Below are positions 1-5,788 of a DNA stretch of 15,900 bases, in pieces (within the stretch, counting starts at the first letter, position 1; every line of letters begins with the position of its first letter). Under the pieces are notes generated by a model, which saw only the letters and a list, made by a program, of their open reading frames with translations, was not told the origin of the DNA and did no database searches. Made by a program: the position numbers and the translations under genes. This DNA is from Synergistaceae bacterium (lineage in GTDB: Bacteria > Synergistota > Synergistia > Synergistales > Aminobacteriaceae): positions 1 through 15,900 of the forward strand of contig JAISSA010000086.1 in assembly GCA_031273365.1 (NCBI GenBank), read 5' to 3'.

Positions 1-375
1 CTCTCTCCTCTTCTTCAATTATATATCGAAATTGCGAAATAGTACAGAGCCTGTTCGCGTCGTAAGCTGCTACAAAGGGGAGAGAGGGCTCCACTTACAT
101 CATTCAGATTCAGGGGAACTGGCGCCCCTGAAACCCCCAACTCAGACGCCCCAGGGCGGCCTTTCCTGCAAATGGCGCACAGAGAAGCTGGTAGCCCTCT
201 CTCCTCTTCTTCAATTATATATCGAAATTGCGAAATAGTACAGAGCCTGTTCGCGTCGTAAGCTGCTACAAAGGGGAGAGAGGGCTATTCAGATTCAACC
301 CCCCGACTCAGGCGTCACAGGGCGGCCTTCCCGTCAAATGGCGCACAGAGAGGCCCCCCTCCCCTCTTCTTTTTC
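1..375. repeat. Tandem repeat array, unit about 196 bp, truncated at the left edge
   Basis: Bases 1-90 recur exactly at 197-286, a period of 196. The material after each perfect block (91-196 and 287-352) is clearly related but diverged: the second copy lacks an 11-bp stretch and a further block holding a small hairpin (CAGGGG/CCCCTG around 111-130). Both keep the motif GGGCGGCCTT followed by AAATGGCGCACAGAG. A degenerate start of a third unit is visible at about 353-375. Short open frames across the array begin with identical peptides because of the repeat and are not credible genes. The array reaches base 1, so its true left boundary and copy number are unknown. It looks like a dispersed intergenic repeat family, but other genomic copies cannot be seen from here. 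Confidence 0.85.
193..286. mobile_element. 94-bp element with 12-bp perfect terminal inverted repeats (MITE-like or palindromic repeat)
   Basis: The unit opens with AGCCCTCTCTCC (193-204) and closes with its exact reverse complement GGAGAGAGGGCT (275-286). An inner inverted pair, CAATT and AATTG, sits around an AT-rich core near 213-230. The copy at 1-90 has the same right end and would start 3 bases left of the window. No coding capacity and no obvious target-site duplication are visible. A non-autonomous miniature element or a REP/hairpin-type intergenic repeat are both possible. Mobility is inference from the inverted ends only. Confidence 0.5.
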
Positions 376-393
376 ATCTTTTCATCATTATGG

Positions 394-618
394 TCAAATG
401 CAGGAGATCAATTGCTGTGGATTTTTTATCACCTGCCCTTTTTGGTACAGCGGAGCGTCGCCGTAAAAAAGATACTTCGAAATTTCCTCGATTTGCGCGT
501 CCGTCAGGCCGGATACAAGACATCCCCAATGCAAATCCTCTCTGAAAGCGAGTACCCTGGAGTTCACTTCAACAGCACCTGCCTTTCTCTGGCGCAGAAT
601 AGCAGAGGCAGGGCACAC
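394..618 (-). CDS. Small hypothetical protein (doubtful)
   Basis: A 74-codon frame with a GTG start at 618 and a TGA stop at 394-396. The C-terminal half reads like real protein, with an amphipathic stretch SGLTDAQIEEISKYL followed by a lysine-rich end. The first 15 residues are less convincing, and no clear Shine-Dalgarno sequence precedes the GTG. It lies between the repeat array and the convergent-side end of the EAL gene, in DNA more AT-rich than the core genes. I recognise no family. It could be a remnant of a longer gene or a chance frame; translated homologs would decide. Confidence 0.3.
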   Translation of the reverse strand: MCPASAILRQRKAGAVEVNSRVLAFREDLHWGCLVSGLTDAQIEEISKYLFYGDAPLYQKGQVIKNPQQLISCI

Positions 619-734
619 GGCAAAGGGAAATTTCTGTACGGGAATTAATGACTCAGAGAATTAGTCTCAGAGAAAGCAGAACCCCCTGTCCGGGTAAGCG
701 CGGCGGGCGTAAGGCCGAGGCAGGGGCAGACTCC

Positions 735-762
735 CGCAGGGGGGCCGTCGGCTCCGCCTGCG
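735..762 (-). terminator. Possible terminator hairpin for the EAL gene
   Basis: CGCAGG at 735-740 pairs with CCTGCG at 757-762, leaving a GC-rich 16-base loop. It lies about 24 bases downstream of the EAL gene stop codon on the minus strand. No run of T follows in the direction of transcription, so intrinsic termination is not assured. The rest of 619-785 shows only GC-rich filler and a short imperfect direct repeat near 769-795. Confidence 0.25.
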
Positions 763-785
763 CGAGGATAATGTCGGTCTGAATG

Positions 786-2282
786 TCAGTCTGCCAGATA
801 GATTTTTTTGTACTCCTCGAACGGCATCGGCCGGGCGTAGTAGTAGCCCTGCGCGTAATCGCAGCCGCAGGCCCGCAGAAATTTCATCTGTTCCTCCGTC
901 TCCACGCCCTCGCAAACGACCTCTATCCCCAGGTCTTTCGCCATGCTGATAATGTGGCGAATGATGATCTTGCTTCTTTCATAAGTGATCGCACGGGCGA
1001 GGAATTCCCTGTCGATCTTGAGCGTGTCCACCGGCAGTCCCTGCAGGGTGTTCAGCGAGGAGTAAGCGCTGCCGAAGTCGTCCAGCGAGATGGAAAAACC
1101 CAGTTCCTTGATGGCGTACACATACGAGAGCAGGGACCCGGCATCGTTTTCCAGCGCGCTCTCCGTCACCTCGAGGTCGATGTAGTACAGAGGAACGGGA
1201 TAGCGTCGGACGAGGTTTTGCAGCCTTTCCATATAATTGGGAAAAGCGAGGGTCACTTTCGACTGGTTCACGGAGATGGGGAGGACCTTTCTGCCCGCCG
1301 CAAGCTCGCTTTGAACGTGCTGGAAGACGAAGGAAAGGACGAAAAAGTCGAGCTCGACGATAAAGCCGTTTCTTTCGAATATCGGGATGAAGGCGTCCGG
1401 CATGATAAACCCCATCTCCTCGGAGTTCCACCGTATCAGGGCTTCGCTGCAGGTGCAGACGTCTTTGACCAGGTGATGCTTGGGCTGGACGTAGACGAGG
1501 AATTCCCCGCCGGACAGGGCGTGCAGCATCCTCAGCTCGATGTTTCTTTCCATCTGAATCCGTTCCCGCAGCTTTTTGTCATACGTGACGGCGTTGGCCG
1601 TCGAGTCGTCCTCGGCATATCTGAGCGCCATTCGGGCGGCGGAGTACGCCTCCTGGATCGCCCGCTCGGAGGGATCGTCGACGACCTCCCTGATCAGAGG
1701 GCAAAAGCCGAATCGAAAGTTCGTCATGTCCGCGTATTGCCTGCCCAGATTTTCCAAAATAGCCATCGAGAGAGCGTTCGTCAGATCAAACGAAAGGGTG
1801 GGGTACGCGGGCGCCAGAAAGGTGAAACGGGGGCCGCTGTTGCGGACGACGCAGGTGTAATTTTTGCGCAGGGTATCCCCGACGACGCGCAGAAGGCCGT
1901 CGTCCATCGTGTCGCCGAGCATTGCGCTGAAGCGGCGGAAAAATATCAGCGCCAGGCAAACCATGCTGTATTTGGGTCTGTTTTTGTCCCCGCTCGTTTC
2001 CCTCAAAAATTTTCTTACGGCCTCCGCCAGGTGAACATCGGTCGGGAGCTCCGTCAGAGGGTCGATCAATCCGGACCTGAGCTCTTTTTCCTCTCTGGAG
2101 GCCTCCAGCAGGCATAAAACCGCCAGCGAAAGCTGCAGCACCCCCAAAAGGATCAGGAAGGCACAGAACAGAAGGGATATTCCATGGTTGATGGAAATCA
2201 GCGCCCTGCCATAAAGAGCGATAAAAACCAGCGAAAGAACGGCCAGAGATATTTGATACAAATTCCGTCTTTTTATTTGCAT
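786..2282 (-). CDS. Membrane-anchored EAL-domain c-di-GMP phosphodiesterase with degenerate GGDEF
   Basis: 498 residues. Two hydrophobic helices (about 10-28 and 34-58) anchor the protein in the inner membrane. A GGDEF-like domain follows (about 70-240): it starts with the family-typical LIDPLTELPT, but the catalytic loop is replaced by NSGPRF near 148-153, so cyclase activity is not expected. The C-terminal EAL domain (about 248-498) looks complete, with EALIRW at 280-285, LEVTES at 370-375, DDFG at 401-404, K422 in TLKID, EGVE at 458-461 and QGYYYARP at 478-485. These are the metal- and substrate-binding positions of active EAL phosphodiesterases, which hydrolyse c-di-GMP to pGpG. The degenerate GGDEF may act as a GTP-sensing or dimerising module, as known for other such fusions. 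A same-strand diguanylate cyclase ends 105 bp upstream. The ATG at 2282 is used; no strong Shine-Dalgarno is seen. Confidence 0.9.
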   Translation of the reverse strand: MQIKRRNLYQISLAVLSLVFIALYGRALISINHGISLLFCAFLILLGVLQLSLAVLCLLEASREEKELRSGLIDPLTELPTDVHLAEAVRKFLRETSGDKNRPKYSMVCLALIFFRRFSAMLGDTMDDGLLRVVGDTLRKNYTCVVRNSGPRFTFLAPAYPTLSFDLTNALSMAILENLGRQYADMTNFRFGFCPLIREVVDDPSERAIQEAYSAARMALRYAEDDSTANAVTYDKKLRERIQMERNIELRMLHALSGGEFLVYVQPKHHLVKDVCTCSEALIRWNSEEMGFIMPDAFIPIFERNGFIVELDFFVLSFVFQHVQSELAAGRKVLPISVNQSKVTLAFPNYMERLQNLVRRYPVPLYYIDLEVTESALENDAGSLLSYVYAIKELGFSISLDDFGSAYSSLNTLQGLPVDTLKIDREFLARAITYERSKIIIRHIISMAKDLGIEVVCEGVETEEQMKFLRACGCDYAQGYYYARPMPFEEYKKIYLAD

Positions 2283-2300
2283 GATGGCGTCACTTTCAAT

Positions 2301-2306
2301 ATTATA
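2301..2306 (-). promoter_or_regulatory. Candidate -10 element (TATAAT) upstream of the EAL gene
   Basis: A perfect TATAAT on the minus strand lies 18 bases before the ATG at 2282. A transcript from it would have a leader of only about 12 bases, which matches the lack of a Shine-Dalgarno. No good -35 hexamer is present at 16-18 bp; a CTGACA lies 23 bp upstream, which is too far. The EAL gene could therefore be transcribed separately from the GGDEF gene, or be read through from it. Confidence 0.35.
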
Positions 2307-2326
2307 AGAGCATATTGCAAGAGCTT

Positions 2327-2353
2327 CATTGTCAGCGCAGCATTGTCAGCGCA
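2327..2353. repeat. 13-bp direct repeat, period 14, between the two c-di-GMP genes
   Basis: CATTGTCAGCGCA occurs at 2327-2339 and again at 2341-2353. It sits just upstream of the candidate -10 element for the EAL gene, so it could be a regulator site or simple slippage duplication. Confidence 0.6.
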
Positions 2354-2387
2354 ACAGCAGCGGGGCAGGGAAAAGGCCCCCGAACGC

Positions 2388-3473
2388 TTACAGTTCCGCA
2401 TCGCTGTTTTTGTTTTCCTTCATCTGACGTTTTTTTCCATACATGCGCCGGTCCGCCTCGGCGATAAGCCTGTCCAGATCGTTGTCGCCCCTGGCCCCGA
2501 CGCAGTAGCCAACGGCGAAACTGATTTTGTCGATATCATCGACCTGCGAAAGATTGCTGGCGACGACCCGCATATTGACCTGCGCCAGATATTTTTCCAC
2601 CACCTCCGGATCGGCATCCTTAAAAATGCCCAGAAACTCGTCTCCGCCGTATCGTCCCACAAAGCCGAAGTCTTTGGCTTCCGTCCGCAGAATCTTTCCG
2701 AACTCGGCGATCAGCCGGTCGCCGCCCTGGTGTCCCCGAAGATCGTTGACCGTTTTCAGGTTGTTCATGTCGAACATCAGGACGGCCACATTACCCGCCG
2801 GAGGATCGCTGGCGCACCTCAGAATCTCCCTCTCGCAGCTGGCGCGGTTGGGCATCTGCGTCAGGCCGTCGACGTAGGCGACCTCGTTGAGGTGCCGTGC
2901 GTGACGCCTCAGCGTAAGGGTACTCAGATAGTAAATCAGGGCTCCCGCCATGAACAGGATAAAGACCACGTTTACCCCCAGCAGCAGTTTTCTCGAGAAA
3001 TTGAGCTGCTTTTCAGAATAAAGCTCGGCGGAGGATACGGTTTTGTCCGCCAGCTCGAAATAGGTCTCGCTCAGGGAATAAAGTCGCTCGACATCCCCTC
3101 CCCCGCGGACTTCCCGGATCGCTTCCTTCAAAAGAGCCCACTGGGCATCGATATGGCTCATGTCCTCCTGAAAAGTCTTATCGGGAAGGGCTATCAGATT
3201 GTTCGTGCCGCCGCGAATCAGGCCGTCGATAATGGAGTCCAGCCGGGCCGTCAGCCCGTCGTCGGGATGCCCCTGGATTTCTTTTTTGACGAGCCTCTGG
3301 GTGGCCCCGCGGACGATTCCCGCGTAATTGATGACGCGCGCGTTGCCTTCGAGCTGGTTGAGCGACACCATGGAAAAACCGGAGACGCTGATGAACAGAA
3401 GCAGGATGACGGATATAAGCAGATGTTCCCTTTTCCCGAACAGTTTTTTGATCATCGTTTTTCCCGCTTTCAT
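2388..3473 (-). CDS. Diguanylate cyclase with PilJ-like periplasmic sensor
   Basis: 361 residues. A positively charged N-terminus leads into a TM helix (about 17-37). A periplasmic helical region (about 40-160) follows, and a second TM helix (about 163-185) leads to the cytoplasmic GGDEF domain (about 195-350). The periplasmic part has NYAGIVRGATQRLVKKE near 49-65, resembling the type IV pili methyl-accepting chemotaxis N-terminal sensor family (PilJ type). The cyclase domain carries VDGLTQMPNR at 201-210, FDMNNLKTVND at 234-244 and the intact catalytic motif RYGGDEF at 274-280, so synthesis of c-di-GMP from two GTP is expected. The inhibitory I-site RxxD is not at its canonical place upstream of GGDEF, so product inhibition may be weak. 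The ATG at 3473 is chosen; an in-frame ATG at 3455 is an alternative. The protein probably works opposite the downstream EAL enzyme. Confidence 0.9.
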   Translation of the reverse strand: MKAGKTMIKKLFGKREHLLISVILLLFISVSGFSMVSLNQLEGNARVINYAGIVRGATQRLVKKEIQGHPDDGLTARLDSIIDGLIRGGTNNLIALPDKTFQEDMSHIDAQWALLKEAIREVRGGGDVERLYSLSETYFELADKTVSSAELYSEKQLNFSRKLLLGVNVVFILFMAGALIYYLSTLTLRRHARHLNEVAYVDGLTQMPNRASCEREILRCASDPPAGNVAVLMFDMNNLKTVNDLRGHQGGDRLIAEFGKILRTEAKDFGFVGRYGGDEFLGIFKDADPEVVEKYLAQVNMRVVASNLSQVDDIDKISFAVGYCVGARGDNDLDRLIAEADRRMYGKKRQMKENKNSDAEL

Positions 3474-3501
3474 TCAAATTTCATTCAAATTTCATTCAAA
3501 G
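3471..3501 (-). repeat. 11-bp tandem repeat over the GGDEF start codon, creating two mini-ORFs
   Basis: CATTCAAATTT on the plus strand occurs at 3471-3481 and 3482-3492 and starts again at 3493. On the coding strand each unit supplies an ATG (at 3495, 3484 and 3473). The first two open five-codon frames (four residues, MKFE, plus stop) whose TGA overlaps the next ATG as ATGA. Ribosomes starting at an upstream copy could re-initiate at the real start. Slippage duplication is the simple origin. Confidence 0.6.
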
Positions 3502-3908
3502 AATCTGCCGCCGCGCACGGTCAGCAATAAAATTTGTGGATTTCCGGCTAAAAATATGACTGTCGATTTGTCTCAGGTCGAAAGGGCGCTTCACCGGAGA
3601 GCCGCCACTCTTTATTTTACTCTTAAATCGGCGGCAAACGGATTCGGGTCGCGGTGAAGGGGAAAGACCCTCTCGATCTTTACCTGAAGCAACTGTGCAG
3701 TCATGATAAAAAATATCATAAAGGCATCTTAGCATTTCCGTATGCGCGCATAAATCCGCTAAAATATCGGGCGGCCGCTCCCTTCGCTGCCCTGTTCTGC
3801 CTCACTGACTCTGGACGCTTACAGAGTTTGAGAGTTCCCCGGATCTGATAAAATACCTTCAGAACTTGAGCGCCAACGACTAAATTTACGGAAACGGAGC
3901 GGATAAAA
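3496..3908. other. Divergent intergenic region between the GGDEF gene and fhs
   Basis: About 410 bases without a credible gene. Visible structures are an inverted pair GCCGCC/GGCGGC spanning roughly 3600-3640 with a long AT-rich loop, and a small hairpin ATGATA (3703-3708) / TATCAT (3714-3719) with an AAAAA loop. A candidate fhs promoter lies at 3828-3854 and the fhs Shine-Dalgarno GGAG at 3896-3899. Short open frames here on both strands lack ribosome binding sites and protein-like composition. No riboswitch was recognised. Confidence 0.5.
3828..3854 (+). promoter_or_regulatory. Candidate sigma70 promoter for fhs with extended -10
   Basis: TTGAGA at 3828-3833 resembles a -35. TAAAAT at 3849-3854 matches the -10 consensus at 5 of 6 bases and is preceded by TGA, giving an extended -10 (TGnTAAAAT). 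The 15-bp spacer is short, which an extended -10 can tolerate. Transcription would start near 3861, leaving a leader of about 48 bases that includes GGAG at 3896-3899. Confidence 0.45.
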
Positions 3909-5582
3909 ATGACGGTGCCGAGCGATATCGCCATAGCGCAGGCCACAAAACTGCAGCGGATTGTCGATATAGCGGAAAAACTGGGACTGAGCGAGGACGA
4001 ACTGGAGCTGTACGGCAGGTACAAGGCCAAGATCCATCCGGGCGTCTACAGGAGGCTGCAGGACAAACCGGACGGCAGGCTGGTGCTTGTGACGGCGATC
4101 ACCCCGACGCCCGCCGGCGAGGGGAAGACCACGACCAGCGTCGGACTGGCACAGGGGCTGGCGCATATCGGGAAAAAGGCCTGCGTGGCCTTGCGGGAGC
4201 CGTCCCTCGGCCCCAGCTTCGGCGTCAAGGGGGGAGCCGCGGGAGGCGGGTACTCGCAGGTCGTTCCGATGGAGGACATCAACCTCCACTTCACGGGCGA
4301 CCTTCACGCCATCACGACGGCGCACAACCTGTGCGCGGCGATGCTGGACAACCACATTCAGCAGGGCAACGAGCTGGGCATCGACCCGCGCCGCATCGTC
4401 TTCCGACGGGTGATGGACCTGAACGAGCGGGCGCTGCGCAGGGTCATCATCGGACTGGGCGGCAGGACGGAGGGCGTGCCGCGGGAGAGCGGCTTCGACA
4501 TCACCGTCGCGTCCGAGGTCATGGCGATCCTCTGCCTTGCCATGGACCTGGCGGACCTGAAGAGCCGACTCGCCCGGATCGTTCTGGGGTACACGTATGA
4601 GGGCAGGGCCGTCACCGCCGCGGATATCGGCGCGGCCGGGGCCATGGCCGTCCTTCTGAAGGACGCGATCAACCCGAACCTGGTGCAGACGCTCGAGGGC
4701 GTCCCCGCGTTTATCCACGGGGGCCCCTTCGCCAACATCGCGCACGGCTGCAACAGCGTGCAGGCGACGAAGCTGGGCCTGAAGCTGGCCGACTACATGA
4801 TCACGGAGGCGGGTTTCGGCGCGGACCTCGGCGCCGAAAAATTCCTCGACATCAAATGCCGCGTCGCCGGCCTGAAGCCGTCGGCGGTCGTTCTGGTCGC
4901 CACGGTGCGCGCCCTCAAAATGCACGGCGGCAGAAAGAAAACCGAGCTGACGGGCGAGGACCTGAAGGCCCTCGAGGCGGGTATGCCGAACCTCGAAAAG
5001 CATATCGAGAACGTGAAGAAGTTCGGACTTCCCGTCGTGGTCGCCATCAACCGCTTTCCCCTCGACACGGAGGCCGAACTGGCGCTTGTGGAGAAAAAAT
5101 GCGCGGACCTGGGGGCGAGCTTCTCCCTGTCCGAGGTCTGGGAAAAGGGCGGCCCGGGCGGAGCGGACCTCGCGCGGAAGGTCGTCGCCGCCTGCGAGGT
5201 TCCCTCCGATCTGAAGTTCCTTTACAGCCCGGAGATGAGCCCGAAGGAGAAGATCGGGATTATCGCCCGGGAAATTTACGGCGCGGACGGCGTGGATTAC
5301 ACCGCTCAGGCCGAAAAGGACCTGGAGCTGATCCATGAACCGGGCAGGGACAACCTGCTGGTCTGCATGGCGAAGACGCAGTACTCGCTGTCCGACGATG
5401 CCGCGAAACTCGGCCGTCCGAGGGATTTTCGCGTCACGGTGCGCGAGGTGCGCCTTTCCGCCGGGGCGGGCTTCCTGATCGCGGTGACGGGTGCCGTCAT
5501 GACGATGCCCGGCCTGCCCAAAAAACCCGCGGCCCTGACGATCGACGTCGATTCGGACGGAAAGATCACCGGCCTGTTCTGA
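3909..5582 (+). CDS. fhs: Formate-tetrahydrofolate ligase
   Basis: 557 residues, the normal full length for the family (about 556). It catalyses ATP-dependent joining of formate to tetrahydrofolate to give 10-formyl-THF, feeding purine and formylmethionine synthesis and, in anaerobes, the methyl branch of one-carbon or acetogenic and glycine metabolism. Visible signatures are the nucleotide-binding loop TPAGEGKT at 67-74, REPSLGPSFGVKGG at 96-109, and the family hallmark running from AAGGGYSQVVPMED into INLHFTGD, ending near 131. NPNLVQTLEG and the conserved GLPKKPAA close to the C-terminus are also present. Shine-Dalgarno GGAG lies 9 bases before the ATG. Flanking genes are signalling genes, and no folD, folate or glycine-cleavage gene is in the window, so it appears to be a stand-alone transcription unit with its own promoter and a downstream hairpin. 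Nothing looks damaged. Confidence 0.97.
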   Translation: MTVPSDIAIAQATKLQRIVDIAEKLGLSEDELELYGRYKAKIHPGVYRRLQDKPDGRLVLVTAITPTPAGEGKTTTSVGLAQGLAHIGKKACVALREPSLGPSFGVKGGAAGGGYSQVVPMEDINLHFTGDLHAITTAHNLCAAMLDNHIQQGNELGIDPRRIVFRRVMDLNERALRRVIIGLGGRTEGVPRESGFDITVASEVMAILCLAMDLADLKSRLARIVLGYTYEGRAVTAADIGAAGAMAVLLKDAINPNLVQTLEGVPAFIHGGPFANIAHGCNSVQATKLGLKLADYMITEAGFGADLGAEKFLDIKCRVAGLKPSAVVLVATVRALKMHGGRKKTELTGEDLKALEAGMPNLEKHIENVKKFGLPVVVAINRFPLDTEAELALVEKKCADLGASFSLSEVWEKGGPGGADLARKVVAACEVPSDLKFLYSPEMSPKEKIGIIAREIYGADGVDYTAQAEKDLELIHEPGRDNLLVCMAKTQYSLSDDAAKLGRPRDFRVTVREVRLSAGAGFLIAVTGAVMTMPGLPKKPAALTIDVDSDGKITGLF

Positions 5583-5649
5583 GGCACGGATGCCGGACCG
5601 GCGTTACCCCTGGCCCGACTGCCCCGACAGGTCAACAGACAGGCGATAC

Positions 5650-5687
5650 GGGTCCGACAAAGCCGTCGTTCCGGACGGGTCGGACCC
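5650..5687 (+). terminator. Long hairpin after fhs, without a T run
   Basis: GGGTCCGAC (5650-5658) pairs exactly with GTCGGACCC (5679-5687). Inside, CCGTC (5663-5667) pairs with GACGG (5674-5678) around a 6-base loop, with AAAG (5659-5662) bulged on one side. This is a 14-bp stem in total. It lies about 70 bases beyond the fhs stop. Only TTC follows, so classic intrinsic termination is doubtful. Candidates are rho-independent-like termination, RNA 3' end protection, or an operator next to the -10 at 5694. Confidence 0.5.
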
Positions 5688-5693
5688 TTCATG

Positions 5694-5699
5694 TATAAT
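5694..5699 (+). promoter_or_regulatory. Candidate -10 element for the EIIC-EAL operon
   Basis: A perfect TATAAT lies 7 bases after the hairpin at 5650-5687 and about 90 bases before the ATG at 5789. The hairpin occupies the -35 region and no TTGACA-like hexamer is seen at normal spacing, so this promoter would need an activator or another sigma factor, or the match may be chance. The remaining intergenic sequence is otherwise featureless apart from the Shine-Dalgarno. Confidence 0.35.
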
Positions 5700-5788
5700 A
5701 TATCGGCGGTTTCGTTGAATTTTTAGTTTTTACCGACTTTTCAGCGACAAGAGCGAAAGAAATTATCGTATCCGGGGCGGGAGAACGA

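Noticed and set aside
1..375. CRISPR array
   Set aside because: There are only about two 90-bp units with related, non-unique spacers of about 106 bp and no cas genes. Repeat size and spacer similarity do not fit CRISPR.
32..545. Two small proteins sharing an identical N-terminus in the repeat array
   Set aside because: The identity comes from the 90-bp DNA repeat. There is no ribosome binding site, and the composition is Pro/Arg-rich like translated repeats.
783..2117. 444-codon plus-strand open frame opposite the EAL gene
   Set aside because: The minus-strand frame has full EAL motifs and membrane helices. The antisense frame has low-complexity, charged composition with no recognisable domain and is explained by GC-rich codon bias.
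2184..3530. 448-codon plus-strand open frame opposite the GGDEF gene
   Set aside because: It is the complementary shadow of a gene with RYGGDEF and TM segments. No ribosome binding site or domain is seen.
3654..3848. Small ORF upstream of fhs
   Set aside because: It overlaps the candidate fhs promoter, has no Shine-Dalgarno and shows no protein-like pattern.
4046..5068. A frameshift or a second gene inside fhs
   Set aside because: The fhs frame is continuous with all family motifs. The internal frames on both strands are coding shadows.
3819..5336. 505-codon minus-strand open frame opposite fhs
   Set aside because: fhs on the plus strand is full length with family signatures. The antisense product is Arg/His/Asp-rich shadow sequence.
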